Source: JAKZRT01 sp965247915 (GTDB lineage: Bacteria > Pseudomonadota > Alphaproteobacteria > Rhodobacterales > Rhodobacteraceae). From it: a stretch of DNA of 64,000 bases. Below, piece after piece: positions 37,278 to 45,234 of the stretch. The position numbers were made by a program, and so were the translations under genes. Numbering within the stretch: position 1 is the stretch's first letter; the number at the start of each line of letters is the position of its first letter. The stretch lies in assembly GCA_965247915.1 (NCBI GenBank), contig OZ252048.1, positions 2,790,001-2,854,000 of the forward strand. Reading direction: 5' to 3'. The notes under the pieces are model-generated. The model made no database searches. It had not been told where the DNA came from and was given only the letters and a program-made list of their open reading frames with translations.

Positions 37278-39097
37278 TGTGCGGAATTGTTGGTGTATTG
37301 AGCAGCCATCAGGCGGCCCCCATATTGACCGAAGGCCTGCGGCGGCTGGAATATCGGGGCTATGACAGCGCCGGGATCGCCACCGTTAGCGGCGGCCGCC
37401 TTGACCGGCGGCGCGCGGTAGGCAAACTGGTCAACCTCGCGGACCTGCTGGTCGTTGACCCCCTGCCCGGCAAGGCCGGCATTGGTCACACCCGCTGGGC
37501 CACCCACGGCGCGCCCACGGTCAGCAACGCGCATCCGCACCGCGCCGGGCGCGTGGCGGTGGTTCACAACGGCATAATCGAAAATTTCCGCGAGTTGCGC
37601 GAGGATCTGGCCGCTCAGGGTATCGGCTTTGAAACCGAGACTGATACCGAGACCATCGCGCTTTTGTGCCAGCAGCATATCGACCAGGGGCTCGAACCGG
37701 TGGCCGCGGCCGACGCCACGATCAAACAGCTCGAGGGGGCCTATGCGCTGGTTTTTCTGTTTCAAGGCGAAGACGACCTGCTGGTGGCCTGTCGCAAAGG
37801 CTCGCCGCTGGCGGTCGGGCACGGCGAGGGCGAGGTCTTTGTCGGCTCGGATGCGCTGGCGTTGTCGCCCTTCACGGATCGCGTGACCTATCTGGAAGAA
37901 GGCGACCGGGCGGTGCTGACCCGGGCCAGTATCGAGATCGTCGATATGCGCGGCAAACGCGCCAACCGCGAGATACACCAGATCAGCGGCGTCGCCAGTG
38001 CGGGCGACAAGGGCGGGTTCAAGCATTTCATGGCCAAGGAAATCGCCGAGCAGCCAACCGCGCTGACCGATACGCTCGCCGCTTATATTGGTGCTGATGG
38101 TGACGTGAAGTTGCCCGGTCAGGGCATTGATTTTTCAGCCGTTTCCAAAATCACACTGGTGGCCTGCGGCACCGCGTATCTGGCCGCTCTGACCGCGAAA
38201 TACTGGATTGAGTCGCGCGCGCGGCTGCCCGTCGACGTCGATATCGCGTCCGAATACCGCTATCGCGAACCCCCGGTTTCCGAAGGCACGCTGGCAATAT
38301 TCGTTAGCCAGTCAGGTGAAACCGCAGACACGCTGGCCGCATTGCGTTATCTCGCGGACAAGGCGGCGCAAACCGTGGCGCTGGTCAACAATGCGGAAAG
38401 CTCGATCGCGCGCGACTGCGATCTGGTGCTACCGCTGCACGTCGGTCCCGAGATCGGCGTGGCCTCAACCAAAGCGTTTTCCGGCATGCTGACCGTGTTT
38501 TCCGCTCTGGCGATCAAAGCCGCGCACGACCGGGGGCTTATTGACGATGCTGCGCGCACCGCGCTGACCGCTGACCTGGCCCGCCTGCCCGGACTTATGC
38601 ACCAGGCATTGTCGGTCGAAGCGACGATTGCCGCGGTCAGCCGGAAGCTGGCCGAGGCGCGCGATATCCTGTATCTGGGGCGTGGGCCGATGTACCCGCT
38701 GGCGCTGGAAGGGGCGCTGAAATTGAAGGAAATCAGCTATATCCACGCCGAAGGCTATGCCAGCGGCGAATTGAAACACGGGCCCCTGGCGCTGGTCGAT
38801 CCGGCGGTGCCGGTGATCGTCATGGCGCCGCGCGACCGGCTTTTCGACAAATCAGTGTCGAATATGCAAGAGGTTATGGCCCGCGAAGGCCGGGTGCTGC
38901 TGATCTCGGATGCCAGCGGCATTCTGCAGGCGGGCGACGGGGTCTGGGCCTCGATCACCATGCCCGAGATGCCCGACGAACTGGCCCCGATCGTCTATGC
39001 CATCCCGGCGCAGCTTCTGGCCTATCATACGGCGGCGGTCAAAGGCACCGACGTGGATCAGCCGCGCAATCTGGCGAAGTCGGTGACTGTTGAATAG
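37277..39097 (+). CDS. glmS: Glutamine-fructose-6-phosphate aminotransferase (isomerizing)
   Basis: This 606-residue enzyme makes glucosamine-6-phosphate from fructose-6-phosphate and glutamine. The N-terminal Cys2 of MCGIVGVL becomes the catalytic residue after Met removal. The glutaminase domain is followed by two SIS sugar-binding domains and ends VDQPRNLAKSVTVE. The start overlaps glmU, leaving no leader, so no glmS ribozyme is present. Confidence 0.97.
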   Translation: MCGIVGVLSSHQAAPILTEGLRRLEYRGYDSAGIATVSGGRLDRRRAVGKLVNLADLLVVDPLPGKAGIGHTRWATHGAPTVSNAHPHRAGRVAVVHNGIIENFRELREDLAAQGIGFETETDTETIALLCQQHIDQGLEPVAAADATIKQLEGAYALVFLFQGEDDLLVACRKGSPLAVGHGEGEVFVGSDALALSPFTDRVTYLEEGDRAVLTRASIEIVDMRGKRANREIHQISGVASAGDKGGFKHFMAKEIAEQPTALTDTLAAYIGADGDVKLPGQGIDFSAVSKITLVACGTAYLAALTAKYWIESRARLPVDVDIASEYRYREPPVSEGTLAIFVSQSGETADTLAALRYLADKAAQTVALVNNAESSIARDCDLVLPLHVGPEIGVASTKAFSGMLTVFSALAIKAAHDRGLIDDAARTALTADLARLPGLMHQALSVEATIAAVSRKLAEARDILYLGRGPMYPLALEGALKLKEISYIHAEGYASGELKHGPLALVDPAVPVIVMAPRDRLFDKSVSNMQEVMAREGRVLLISDASGILQAGDGVWASITMPEMPDELAPIVYAIPAQLLAYHTAAVKGTDVDQPRNLAKSVTVE

Positions 39098-39108
39098 CCC
39101 AGAGCATC

Positions 39109-39789
39109 ATGCAGGCCTCTGAAGCTCTCGGCGACCTGAAGTCGCGCGCCCAACCCGGCAAAGCGGCGGAAATGGCGGCCTATCACAAGGTTGACCGGGT
39201 CTATCTTGGCGTCGCGAACCCCGACATCAATGAGCTGACGCAGACCTGGCGGCGCGCGCTGGACCTCGACGACCGGCTGGCGCTGGCGTCGGCGCTGTGG
39301 GACAGCGATATTCACGAGGCGCGGGTAGCGGCGGCGAAACTGTTGACGCAGGCGCGCATTCGCCCGGACGACACCGCGGCCTGGGCGCTGATCGCGTCCT
39401 GGGTGCCGGATTTCGACGCCTGGGCGGTGGCCGATCATGCAGCGATTGCCGGGCAGAAAAGGCTGGCGGCCGACCCGTCGCGGCTCGACGGGGTCGAGGC
39501 CTGGACCCAAAGCGATCATATGTGGACCCGCCGCGCAGCACTGGTTATGACCCTGCCTTGGGCCAAGATGCGCAACCCCAAGCCGCACGAGCTGGCCGCG
39601 CGCGAGCGCATTCTGGGTTGGGCCGCGGGCTATGTGCCCGACCGCCAGTGGTTCATCCAGAAAGCCGTGGCCTGGTGGCTGCGCGATCTCTCGAAACGCG
39701 ACCCGGACCGGGTGCGCGGCTTTCTGGTCATTCATGGCACCGCGATGAAGCCTTTCGCACGCCGCGAGGCGGGGAAGTATCTGGACTGA
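39109..39789 (+). CDS. DNA alkylation repair protein (AlkD-like HEAT-repeat family)
   Basis: This 226-residue all-helical protein resembles the AlkC/AlkD DNA glycosylase family: paired helices, many Trp/Arg residues (WWLRDLSKRDPDRVRGFL) and a segment MWTRRAALVMTL typical of the HEAT repeats. It would excise alkylated purines. It begins 11 bp after glmS and is probably co-transcribed. Confidence 0.78.
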   Translation: MQASEALGDLKSRAQPGKAAEMAAYHKVDRVYLGVANPDINELTQTWRRALDLDDRLALASALWDSDIHEARVAAAKLLTQARIRPDDTAAWALIASWVPDFDAWAVADHAAIAGQKRLAADPSRLDGVEAWTQSDHMWTRRAALVMTLPWAKMRNPKPHELAARERILGWAAGYVPDRQWFIQKAVAWWLRDLSKRDPDRVRGFLVIHGTAMKPFARREAGKYLD

Positions 39790-39836
39790 CGTGCGACGGC
39801 CTCTCCCCCATCCCCTCTCCGAGACGGAGGGGGGTT

Positions 39837-39866
39837 AGGGGGGAGGCGGGGGGTTAGGGGGGAGGC
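39837..39866 (+). repeat. G-rich tandem repeat
   Basis: GGAGGGGGGTTAGGGG is followed directly by GGAGGCGGGGGGTTAGGGG and a partial third GGAGGCG. The run of G tracts could form a quadruplex on the plus strand. It overlaps the last codons and stop of the acyl-CoA synthetase on the minus strand, where it encodes the terminal prolines. Confidence 0.6.
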
Positions 39867-41485
39867 GCTCGCTTTTCTTCCCGCAACGCGCGCCGCATGA
39901 TCTTGCCGGTCGCGGTCATCGGCATTTCAGCAATGCGTTCGACACCGCGCGGCGCCAGATGCGCCCCGGCCAGGGTGCGCACCCGGTCGATCAGGCGGGC
40001 CTCGACCCCGTCCCACCCGGCCCCGTCGCGCAGGGTCACGAAGGCCTTGACCGCCTGCCCCCGCACCGGGTCGGGCACCCCGATCACCGCGGCCATCACA
40101 ACGTCGTCGTCGCCGGTCAGACAGTTCTCGATCTCGCTGGGTCCGATCCGGTAGCCCGCCGAATTGATCACGTCATCGTCGCGCCCGTGATAGGTGAAAT
40201 ACCCGTCATCGCCGGCCACCGCCAGGTCGCCGGTCATCAGCCAGCCGCCCTGAAACTTCGCCGCTGTGCTCTTGGGCTTGTTCCAATAACGCAGGAACAT
40301 CACCGGATTAGGGGCTTTGACAGCAATCTCGCCCATCTCGCTGGTGCTTACCGGCCTGCCATCCACCCCCATCAGCGCCACTTCGAACCCCGGCACCGGC
40401 TGGCCCATGGTGCCGGGCTTGCGCGCCATCGTGGTGCCGGTATGGGCCATAATCAGGTTGCATTCGGTCTGGCCGTAAATCTCGTTGATCGGGCCGCCAA
40501 GCGCTGCGTGCGCCCACTGCGTCAGATCGGCCCCCAGGCTTTCGCCCCCCGACGACACCGACCGCACCGGCGCTTTTACCCGACCACCCGCGCTGCGCAT
40601 GAGCTTCAAGGCGGTTGGCGGCAGAAACAGGTTTCTGACCCGCCAATCGTCGATCAGTCGAAACGCAGCGCCCGGGTTGAACTTGGCCATCCGGTGCGAG
40701 ATCTGCGGCACCCCGTAGTAAAGGCAGGGCATGGCCATATCCATCAGCCCGCCGATCCAGGCCCAGTCGGCGGGCGTCCAACCGCGGTCGCCAGGCTGCG
40801 GGAAACCTTCGTGGGTGGTCTCGATGCTGGGCAAATGCCCGATCAGAAACCGGTGCGCGTGCAGCACCCCCTTGGCCGGGCCGGTAGTTCCGGATGTATA
40901 GATCATCACCGCCGGGTCATCGGCACCGATGTCGGCTATTGGGGCATTCCCACGCGCGCGCCCGATCTCGTCCCAGAGGTTCAGCACCGGCTGTAGCGCC
41001 GGGTTGATGGAATAAATGCTGGTCAGGTTCGGAAGGTCGCCGCGCAACGCCATGATCCGGTCCAGCTGGGCCGCATCGGTCACCACCACTTTGGCGCCGC
41101 TGTCGTTCAGGCGATAGGCCAGCGCCTGCGATCCGAAGAGCGTGAAAAGCGGCACCGAGACCGCCCCCAGCTTCATCGCCGCGAAATGGGTGATGATGAC
41201 GGCCGGATGTTGCGGCAGGCAGATCGCAACCCGGTCGCCCACCCCCACGCCCTGATCGGCCAGCGCCAGCGACAGCGCATCCGAGGCACCTTTGATCTGG
41301 CCGTAGGTCCAGTCCTGGGCACTGCCATCGCCCTGCAAATGCGTGATCGCCAGCTTGCCGGGTTCGCACGCCGCCCAGTCGTCGCAGGCCGCCCGTGCGA
41401 TGTTGAACCGCGCCGGCAACCGCCAGCGGAAAGCGGCGCGCATGGAGTGCCATTCGGTCTGGTGAGGAATAAGCCTGCGATCCAT
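39854..41485 (-). CDS. AMP-dependent acyl-CoA synthetase
   Basis: This 543-residue adenylate-forming enzyme activates a carboxylic acid to its CoA thioester. Motifs are the ATP loop YTSGTTGPAKG, the adenylate segment EIYGQTECN, the hinge and TGDLAV, and the catalytic Lys in TATGKIMRR. It resembles medium-chain or acetyl/propionyl-type synthetases, but the chain length cannot be fixed. The C-terminal Pro run lies in the G-rich tandem repeat. An internal Met is a possible shorter start. Confidence 0.87.
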   Translation of the reverse strand: MDRRLIPHQTEWHSMRAAFRWRLPARFNIARAACDDWAACEPGKLAITHLQGDGSAQDWTYGQIKGASDALSLALADQGVGVGDRVAICLPQHPAVIITHFAAMKLGAVSVPLFTLFGSQALAYRLNDSGAKVVVTDAAQLDRIMALRGDLPNLTSIYSINPALQPVLNLWDEIGRARGNAPIADIGADDPAVMIYTSGTTGPAKGVLHAHRFLIGHLPSIETTHEGFPQPGDRGWTPADWAWIGGLMDMAMPCLYYGVPQISHRMAKFNPGAAFRLIDDWRVRNLFLPPTALKLMRSAGGRVKAPVRSVSSGGESLGADLTQWAHAALGGPINEIYGQTECNLIMAHTGTTMARKPGTMGQPVPGFEVALMGVDGRPVSTSEMGEIAVKAPNPVMFLRYWNKPKSTAAKFQGGWLMTGDLAVAGDDGYFTYHGRDDDVINSAGYRIGPSEIENCLTGDDDVVMAAVIGVPDPVRGQAVKAFVTLRDGAGWDGVEARLIDRVRTLAGAHLAPRGVERIAEMPMTATGKIMRRALREEKRAPPP

Positions 41486-41536
41486 GGCCCGAGAATAGGG
41501 CGGGCGCGGTTCAGGGGAAAGTCCGAGCGCGGACCA

Positions 41537-42235
41537 TCATTTGCAGGAAAGCGCCGCCTCGAACGACCTTGGACCCTGGCTCGGACTCTCAACCGTGACC
41601 GACAGCCCGCCGTCGGTCCAGCCCACCGAAACCACGTCGCGCCAGTTGCCCGAAGCCAGAACGAAAGCGACGTCGCCAGCACACTCGCGCACACCCCCGG
41701 TGATGAAATCATCGCCGATCCGGTGGTTAGTCACCGGTCCGGTGCTCGCCACAAATTCCAGCGCGCCGTCGCGAAACCGGTAGACCCTCAGCTCTTTGGC
41801 CAGATGCGGCCGGTCGACATAGCCAATCTCGATCAACCCGTCGCCGTCAATGTCGCCCACCCCCGCCGGAGCCAGCCAGCGGTGCGAGCGGCCGATCCAA
41901 TTGTTCGCGGTAATCAGGCCGTCGGCCCCGTAAACCGCCAGCCGCGCACCTAATTGCAAGTGACTTTCCACCACGATGACCTCGGGCGCGCCGTCGGCGT
42001 CCAGGTCAACGAGGCGCGGCGCGAGGTCCTCGAAAACCCTGTCTTCGGGCAGAACCGCGCGCGCGGTTCGACCATCGGCCAGCCGCATCTCCAACGCTCC
42101 CCACTCGACCGCATCGCCCAAAACGCCGTGGGCATAGCGGGTCGTCGGTTCCGTGTAGGTCGCGGAAATGATCGCCGGGGTTTCAGCCGAGACCGGCGCA
42201 CAGGCCGTCAGAAGGGTGACGGCGAAGGCGCGCAT
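41537..42235 (-). CDS. Secreted FG-GAP/VCBS-repeat protein
   Basis: This 232-residue protein begins with a signal peptide (cleavage near SAE, residue 18). It contains calcium-binding-like FG-GAP elements LVDLDADGAPEVIVVES and VGDIDGDGLIEIGYVDRP, typical of beta-propeller repeats, and two or three cysteines. It is probably periplasmic. No function is known. The ATG overlaps the stop of the upstream ferredoxin gene (ATGA), so the two are coupled. Confidence 0.7.
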   Translation of the reverse strand: MRAFAVTLLTACAPVSAETPAIISATYTEPTTRYAHGVLGDAVEWGALEMRLADGRTARAVLPEDRVFEDLAPRLVDLDADGAPEVIVVESHLQLGARLAVYGADGLITANNWIGRSHRWLAPAGVGDIDGDGLIEIGYVDRPHLAKELRVYRFRDGALEFVASTGPVTNHRIGDDFITGGVRECAGDVAFVLASGNWRDVVSVGWTDGGLSVTVESPSQGPRSFEAALSCK

Positions 42236-42558
42236 CAGATCTGTTTTTCTGGCATCCGCACGATCAGCCCATCAAGCGCGTCGCTGACCTTGAGCTGGCA
42301 GGTCAGGCGTGAGGCGGCAGGGTTCGGCTCGTAGGCGAAGTCCAGCATATCCTCTTCCATCGGGTCGATAGCGGGCAACCTGTCGAACCAGGCGCCGTCG
42401 ACATAGACGTGACAGGTCGAACAGGCACAGGCACCGCCGCAATCGGCCTCGATACCGGGGATGTTGTTGTCGCGCGCGCCTTCCATCACGGTCAGGCCGT
42501 TGGCGACATCGACAATATGCTCGGTGCCGCCAAACTCGATATAGGTGATCCTGGCCAT
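42235..42558 (-). CDS. 2Fe-2S ferredoxin (adrenodoxin/FdxB type)
   Basis: This 107-residue protein has the vertebrate/bacterial-type cluster ligands CGGACACSTC and a fourth Cys in LTCQLKV. Such ferredoxins donate electrons to Fe-S assembly enzymes or to cytochrome P450s. Its usual partner is not nearby. It is the first gene of a two-gene unit with the VCBS-repeat protein, and divergent from the SOS-box remnant. Confidence 0.9.
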   Translation of the reverse strand: MARITYIEFGGTEHIVDVANGLTVMEGARDNNIPGIEADCGGACACSTCHVYVDGAWFDRLPAIDPMEEDMLDFAYEPNPAASRLTCQLKVSDALDGLIVRMPEKQI

Positions 42559-42633
42559 CTGATGGTTCCTGACTGGTCCTGCCCGGATCGCACATAATCC
42601 ATCGCGCAGTTATTTGCCAGAGTCCTTTCGGGG

Positions 42634-42661
42634 TTGTGATTTGGTGTAATTGTTCTATCTT
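42634..42661 (+). promoter_or_regulatory. Promoter of the imuA/dnaE2 remnant
   Basis: TTGTGA (42634-42639) and TATCTT (42656-42661) are spaced by 16 bases. The predicted start lies at or next to the ATG at 42669, so the message would be leaderless. The LexA box overlaps the -10. Confidence 0.5.
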
Positions 42662-42666
42662 TGTTC
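42652..42666 (+). promoter_or_regulatory. Alphaproteobacterial LexA (SOS) box
   Basis: GTTCTATCTTTGTTC matches GTTC-N7-GTTC, the LexA site established for alphaproteobacteria, where imuA-imuB-dnaE2 is a classic target. It lies over the -10 element and 2 bases before the ATG of the dnaE2 remnant. Confidence 0.8.
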
Positions 42667-42668
42667 TC

Positions 42669-43094
42669 ATGCCTGCACCTTCTCCTGCCCCCTGGCCACG
42701 ACCGCCCGCCGCCTGCCCCCACGCCCGCCTGGCCGAGGTTCCGGGGGGTGCCCGGGTCGCCGTGGCCGGGCTGGTGCTGGTGCGCCAGCGGCCCGGCACC
42801 GCCAAGGGGGTGATCTTTGTCACGCTCGAGGATGAAACCGGGGTCTGCAACGTGGTGGTCTGGACCAAAGTGTTCGAGACTTATCGCCGTGCGGTGATCG
42901 CCGGGCGGCTTTTGCGGGTGACCGGACGGCTGCAGCGCGAGGGCGGTGTCGTGCATCTGATTGCCGAGGTCGTGGAAGACATCTCGGCCCTCTTGGACCG
43001 GCTGGTCGAGCCTGCATCACTGGACTTGCCAGACACATCCAGCCCTGCCATGACTGCGCCAAATGGAGCAGATCGCCAACGTACTGGACCTTGA
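42669..43094 (+). pseudogene. dnaE2: Remnant of the imuA-imuB-dnaE2 cassette: C-terminal OB region of error-prone polymerase DnaE2
   Basis: The 141-codon ORF matches only the end of DnaE2 (ImuC): VAVAGLVLVRQRPGTAKG, LEDETGVCNVVVW and RLLRVTGRLQREGGVVHLIAE form the OB-fold region of a roughly 1,070-residue translesion polymerase. The polymerase, PHP and finger domains are absent. The first dozen codons (MPAPSPAP...) directly after the LexA box may be the former start of imuA. The C-terminus also departs from DnaE2 after EDISALLDRL. The ORF could still be expressed, but it cannot be a polymerase. Confidence 0.78.
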
Positions 43095-43861
43095 CGCCTT
43101 CCCGCTTGACCGCCCCGACAGCGCCGCCTGTCAGGCGCTGGTCGAGCGGTGCCAGCGTGATCTGGACCGGGACGGAATGTTCAACCTCGAGCGTCTGATG
43201 CGCAGCACCGTGGCCCAGGCCGCCGCCGACGCGCTTTTGCCGAAGGTCGCCACGCAAGCCTTCACCCACAAGCGCCGGCACAACATCTATTTCCGTCCCG
43301 ACCTGCCCGATCTGGCCCCGGATCACCCGGCCCGGACCGAGTTCGAGACCACCAATCATACGCTCCCAGGCGATCAGCTTGCTGGCACAGCGGTTCCGGT
43401 GGTCTACCGCTGGCAACCGCTGATCAAATTTCTGGCGCGGGTGATGGGCAGGCCAGCACTTTACCCGATGGACGACCCGCTGGCCTGCGCCAATGTGATG
43501 AGCTATGGGCCGGGCGAGGCGTTGAACTGGCATTTCGACCGCTGCGCCTTCACCACAACGCTGTTGTTGCAGGCCCCCGAAGCGGGCGGCGAATTCGAGT
43601 ATCACCGCAACCTGCGCAGCGAAGCCGACCCCAATTACGACGGCGTGGCGCGGCTTTTGTCGGGCGACGATACCGGCACGCAATGCATGTCGGTCACCCC
43701 CGGCACGCTCAACGTCTTTCGCGGCATCAACACCGCGCACCGCACCCGCCCGGTTCTAGGGCAGCCGCGCCCGCCTGATCGCGGTGTTCAGCTATTACGA
43801 CCGCCCGCGTGTGCGATTCACCCCCGACGAACAGATCGGGTTTTACGGGCGCAGCGCCTAA
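43063..43861 (+). pseudogene. 2-oxoglutarate/Fe(II) oxygenase (HalD/ArpA-like), frameshifted near the 3' end
   Basis: The iron ligands are visible as HFDRC (His-x-Asp) and the distal His/Arg in NTAHRTRP; VMSYGPGEALNW and TPGTLNVFRGINTAHR are family segments. Just after, near 43771 in a CG-rich run, the frame changes by one. The expected end continues in the next frame as RLIAVFSYYDRPRV to GFYGRSA and TAA at 43859. In the original frame a nonsense tail runs into the IS110. The break follows all catalytic residues. It may be a true +1 mutation or an assembly error. It overlaps the dnaE2 remnant by 32 bp. Confidence 0.8.
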
Positions 43862-43894
43862 CCGACCAATATTCGTGTCAAAATTTGCGCCTGC

Positions 43895-43926
43895 CTCCGG
43901 CGGGGATATTTTCACCATGGAGAAGC
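43895..43926 (+). repeat. Intergenic repeat R1, copy left of the intact IS110
   Basis: CTCCGGCGGGGATATTTT then CACC and GAGAAGC is a close match to 35003-35034 and 24235-24266. It begins 33 bp after the oxygenase stop. The IS110 left end follows 50 bp downstream. Confidence 0.65.
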
Positions 43927-43978
43927 GAAGCGCGCGGCAACTGCCGGTGCCTTGGCATATCACATTTCCAGAAATACT

Positions 43979-44139
43979 TATCTGTCCGCGGTCTGCTATT
44001 TTGTTGGCGGGCGGGAGGCCGGCAAATACTTGACCCGCTTTGAGGTCGTCTGGGAGCCGGGTCCCCAGCCCCTTGGGTAACCACCCAAACCGAACTGTTG
44101 ACTGGCCCGGCGCTGTTGTCGCCAAGGCCGCAGATAAGG
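43979..44139 (+). ncRNA. Candidate bridge RNA of the IS110 element
   Basis: Known IS110-type bridge RNAs are encoded between left end and recombinase and carry target- then donor-binding loops. Here AAATACT (44024-44030) equals the target's left side with core (43972-43978 region). GGGAG (44052-44056) can pair with the right side CTCC. The hairpin TTGGGT-AACC-ACCCAA is at 44073-44088. ACTGTTG (44094-44100) equals the element's right end (45096-45102). CAGATAAG (44131-44138) is the exact reverse complement of core plus left end, CTTATCTG (43977-43984). The order target then donor is as in IS621. Exact RNA ends are unknown. Confidence 0.75.
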
Positions 44140-45093
44140 ATGGATAACGTGACCTTAACACCTTACTTCGCGGGATGCGACATTTCGCGGGACGGCCTGG
44201 ACATTTGCCTGTTGCAGGGCGACAGCGAGCGTCATTTCAGTTTGCCGAACACGCCGCAGGGCCATGCGATGCTGCTTGAGAAGTTGGCCGGAACATCGCC
44301 TGAGCTCGTCGTTCTGGAGGCCAGTGGCGGCTATGAATCGGCGCTGTATGAGGCCCTTCAGGGCGCCGGAGTTCCGGTGGCGCGGCTGCTGCCCCAGCGG
44401 GTCCGGCAATTCGCCTATGCAGGCGGGCAACTGGCCAAGACCGACCGGATCGATGCCTATATTCTGGCGCTGTTCGGCCAGCGGATGCGCCCCGCACCAA
44501 GCCTCGATGAGCCAGCAGGTCAGCGCTACATCAAGGCTTTGACCACGCGACGGCGGGCGCTTCTGACCCGCCGCATTGCCGAAAAATGCCAGCTCAAACA
44601 AGCCGCGTTTGAAGATATCCGCGCCATGATCCGCCACGCACTGACCCGGTTGGAGGCCGATATCAGGGCGCTGGACGCGCAGATCAATGCCCTGATCGAA
44701 GCGGACACGGCCTGGCGCAATCGCGCCCGCCGCCTGACCAGCCTTCCCGGGATCGGGGCGGTCACCAGTGCGGCGATGATTGCCGGGCTTCCCGAGCTCG
44801 GCCGCGTCACACGCGGGGAAATCGCCGCTCTGGTCGGCGTGGCACCGTTCGCGCGGCAAAGCGGTCGCTGGCGGGGCAAACGGGTGTGCCGCGGCGGGCG
44901 AAAAGACCTGCGAAATACCCTCTACATGGCGGCGCTGTCGGCGACACGCGCCAAAAGAACCCCGTTCTCTGCCCTCTACCAGCGGCTCGTCGATGCAGGA
45001 AAACCACCCAAACTGGCCATCACCGCCGTCATGCGAAAAATGGTCGTTACCCTGAATGCAATGGAACGCGATCAGAAATTCTACGCAATATAA
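44140..45093 (+). CDS. IS110-family bridge-RNA-guided recombinase
   Basis: This 317-residue recombinase has an N-terminal RuvC-like DEDD domain with D14 (AGCDISRD), E60 (VVLEASGGYE), D102 and D105 (KTDRIDA). A helical/coiled middle follows (about 130-190), then the C-terminal Tnp domain with LPGIGAVTSA and the nucleophile-type S241 in FARQSGRW. All expected catalytic residues are present, so it looks active. The ATG at 44140 is only just after AAGG; an in-frame GTG at 44149 has better spacing from AAGGA and is an alternative start. The stop lies 9 bases from the right end. Confidence 0.93.
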   Translation: MDNVTLTPYFAGCDISRDGLDICLLQGDSERHFSLPNTPQGHAMLLEKLAGTSPELVVLEASGGYESALYEALQGAGVPVARLLPQRVRQFAYAGGQLAKTDRIDAYILALFGQRMRPAPSLDEPAGQRYIKALTTRRRALLTRRIAEKCQLKQAAFEDIRAMIRHALTRLEADIRALDAQINALIEADTAWRNRARRLTSLPGIGAVTSAAMIAGLPELGRVTRGEIAALVGVAPFARQSGRWRGKRVCRGGRKDLRNTLYMAALSATRAKRTPFSALYQRLVDAGKPPKLAITAVMRKMVVTLNAMERDQKFYAI

Positions 45094-45102
45094 ACACTGT
45101 TG

Positions 45103-45136
45103 CTCCGGGGAGCGCGAGGGGCAGCGCCCCTCGCCC
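45103..45136 (+). repeat. Intergenic repeat R2 right of the IS110, with 9-bp hairpin
   Basis: CTCCGGGGAGCGCGAGGG continues to GCAGCGCCCCTCG. The stem GCGAGGGGC (45114-45122) pairs with GCCCCTCGC (45126-45134) around AGC. The same block is found reversed at 52868-52902. It lies between the convergent recombinase and degP genes and may limit read-through. The remaining 98 bp before degP hold nothing recognised. Confidence 0.65.
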
Positions 45137-45234
45137 CGTGGCGGCGCCAAAGGCGGCGCAAATCCTCTTGCCGAGTCTAACCGTCGCTTGACAATCCCGT
45201 CAGGACACAAGATTCTGGGCCGCAAACTGTTGGA

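Larger units (their letters stand above)
43977..45104 (+). mobile_element. Complete IS110-family insertion sequence
   Basis: The element is bounded by the dinucleotide CT at 43977-43978 and 45103-45104. The left end begins TATCTGTCC and the right end finishes ACTGTTG. There are no terminal inverted repeats, as expected for the IS110 group. Boundaries were set because CTTATCTG and ACTGTTG are both mirrored by guides inside the 5' non-coding region, and because AATACT on the left and CTCCGGGG on the right join into a plausible empty repeat (AATACTCCGGGG) like the site at 52891-52910. The long 5' and very short 3' non-coding parts place it in the IS110, not IS1111, group. Confidence 0.8.

Noticed and set aside
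37260..37290. glmS ribozyme or leader
   Set aside because: glmU and glmS overlap by one base, so there is no space for a leader.
45094..45234. Bridge RNA in the 3' non-coding region (IS1111-type layout)
   Set aside because: Only 9 bases separate the recombinase stop from the right end and the guide matches are all in the 5' region, so the IS110-type layout fits.
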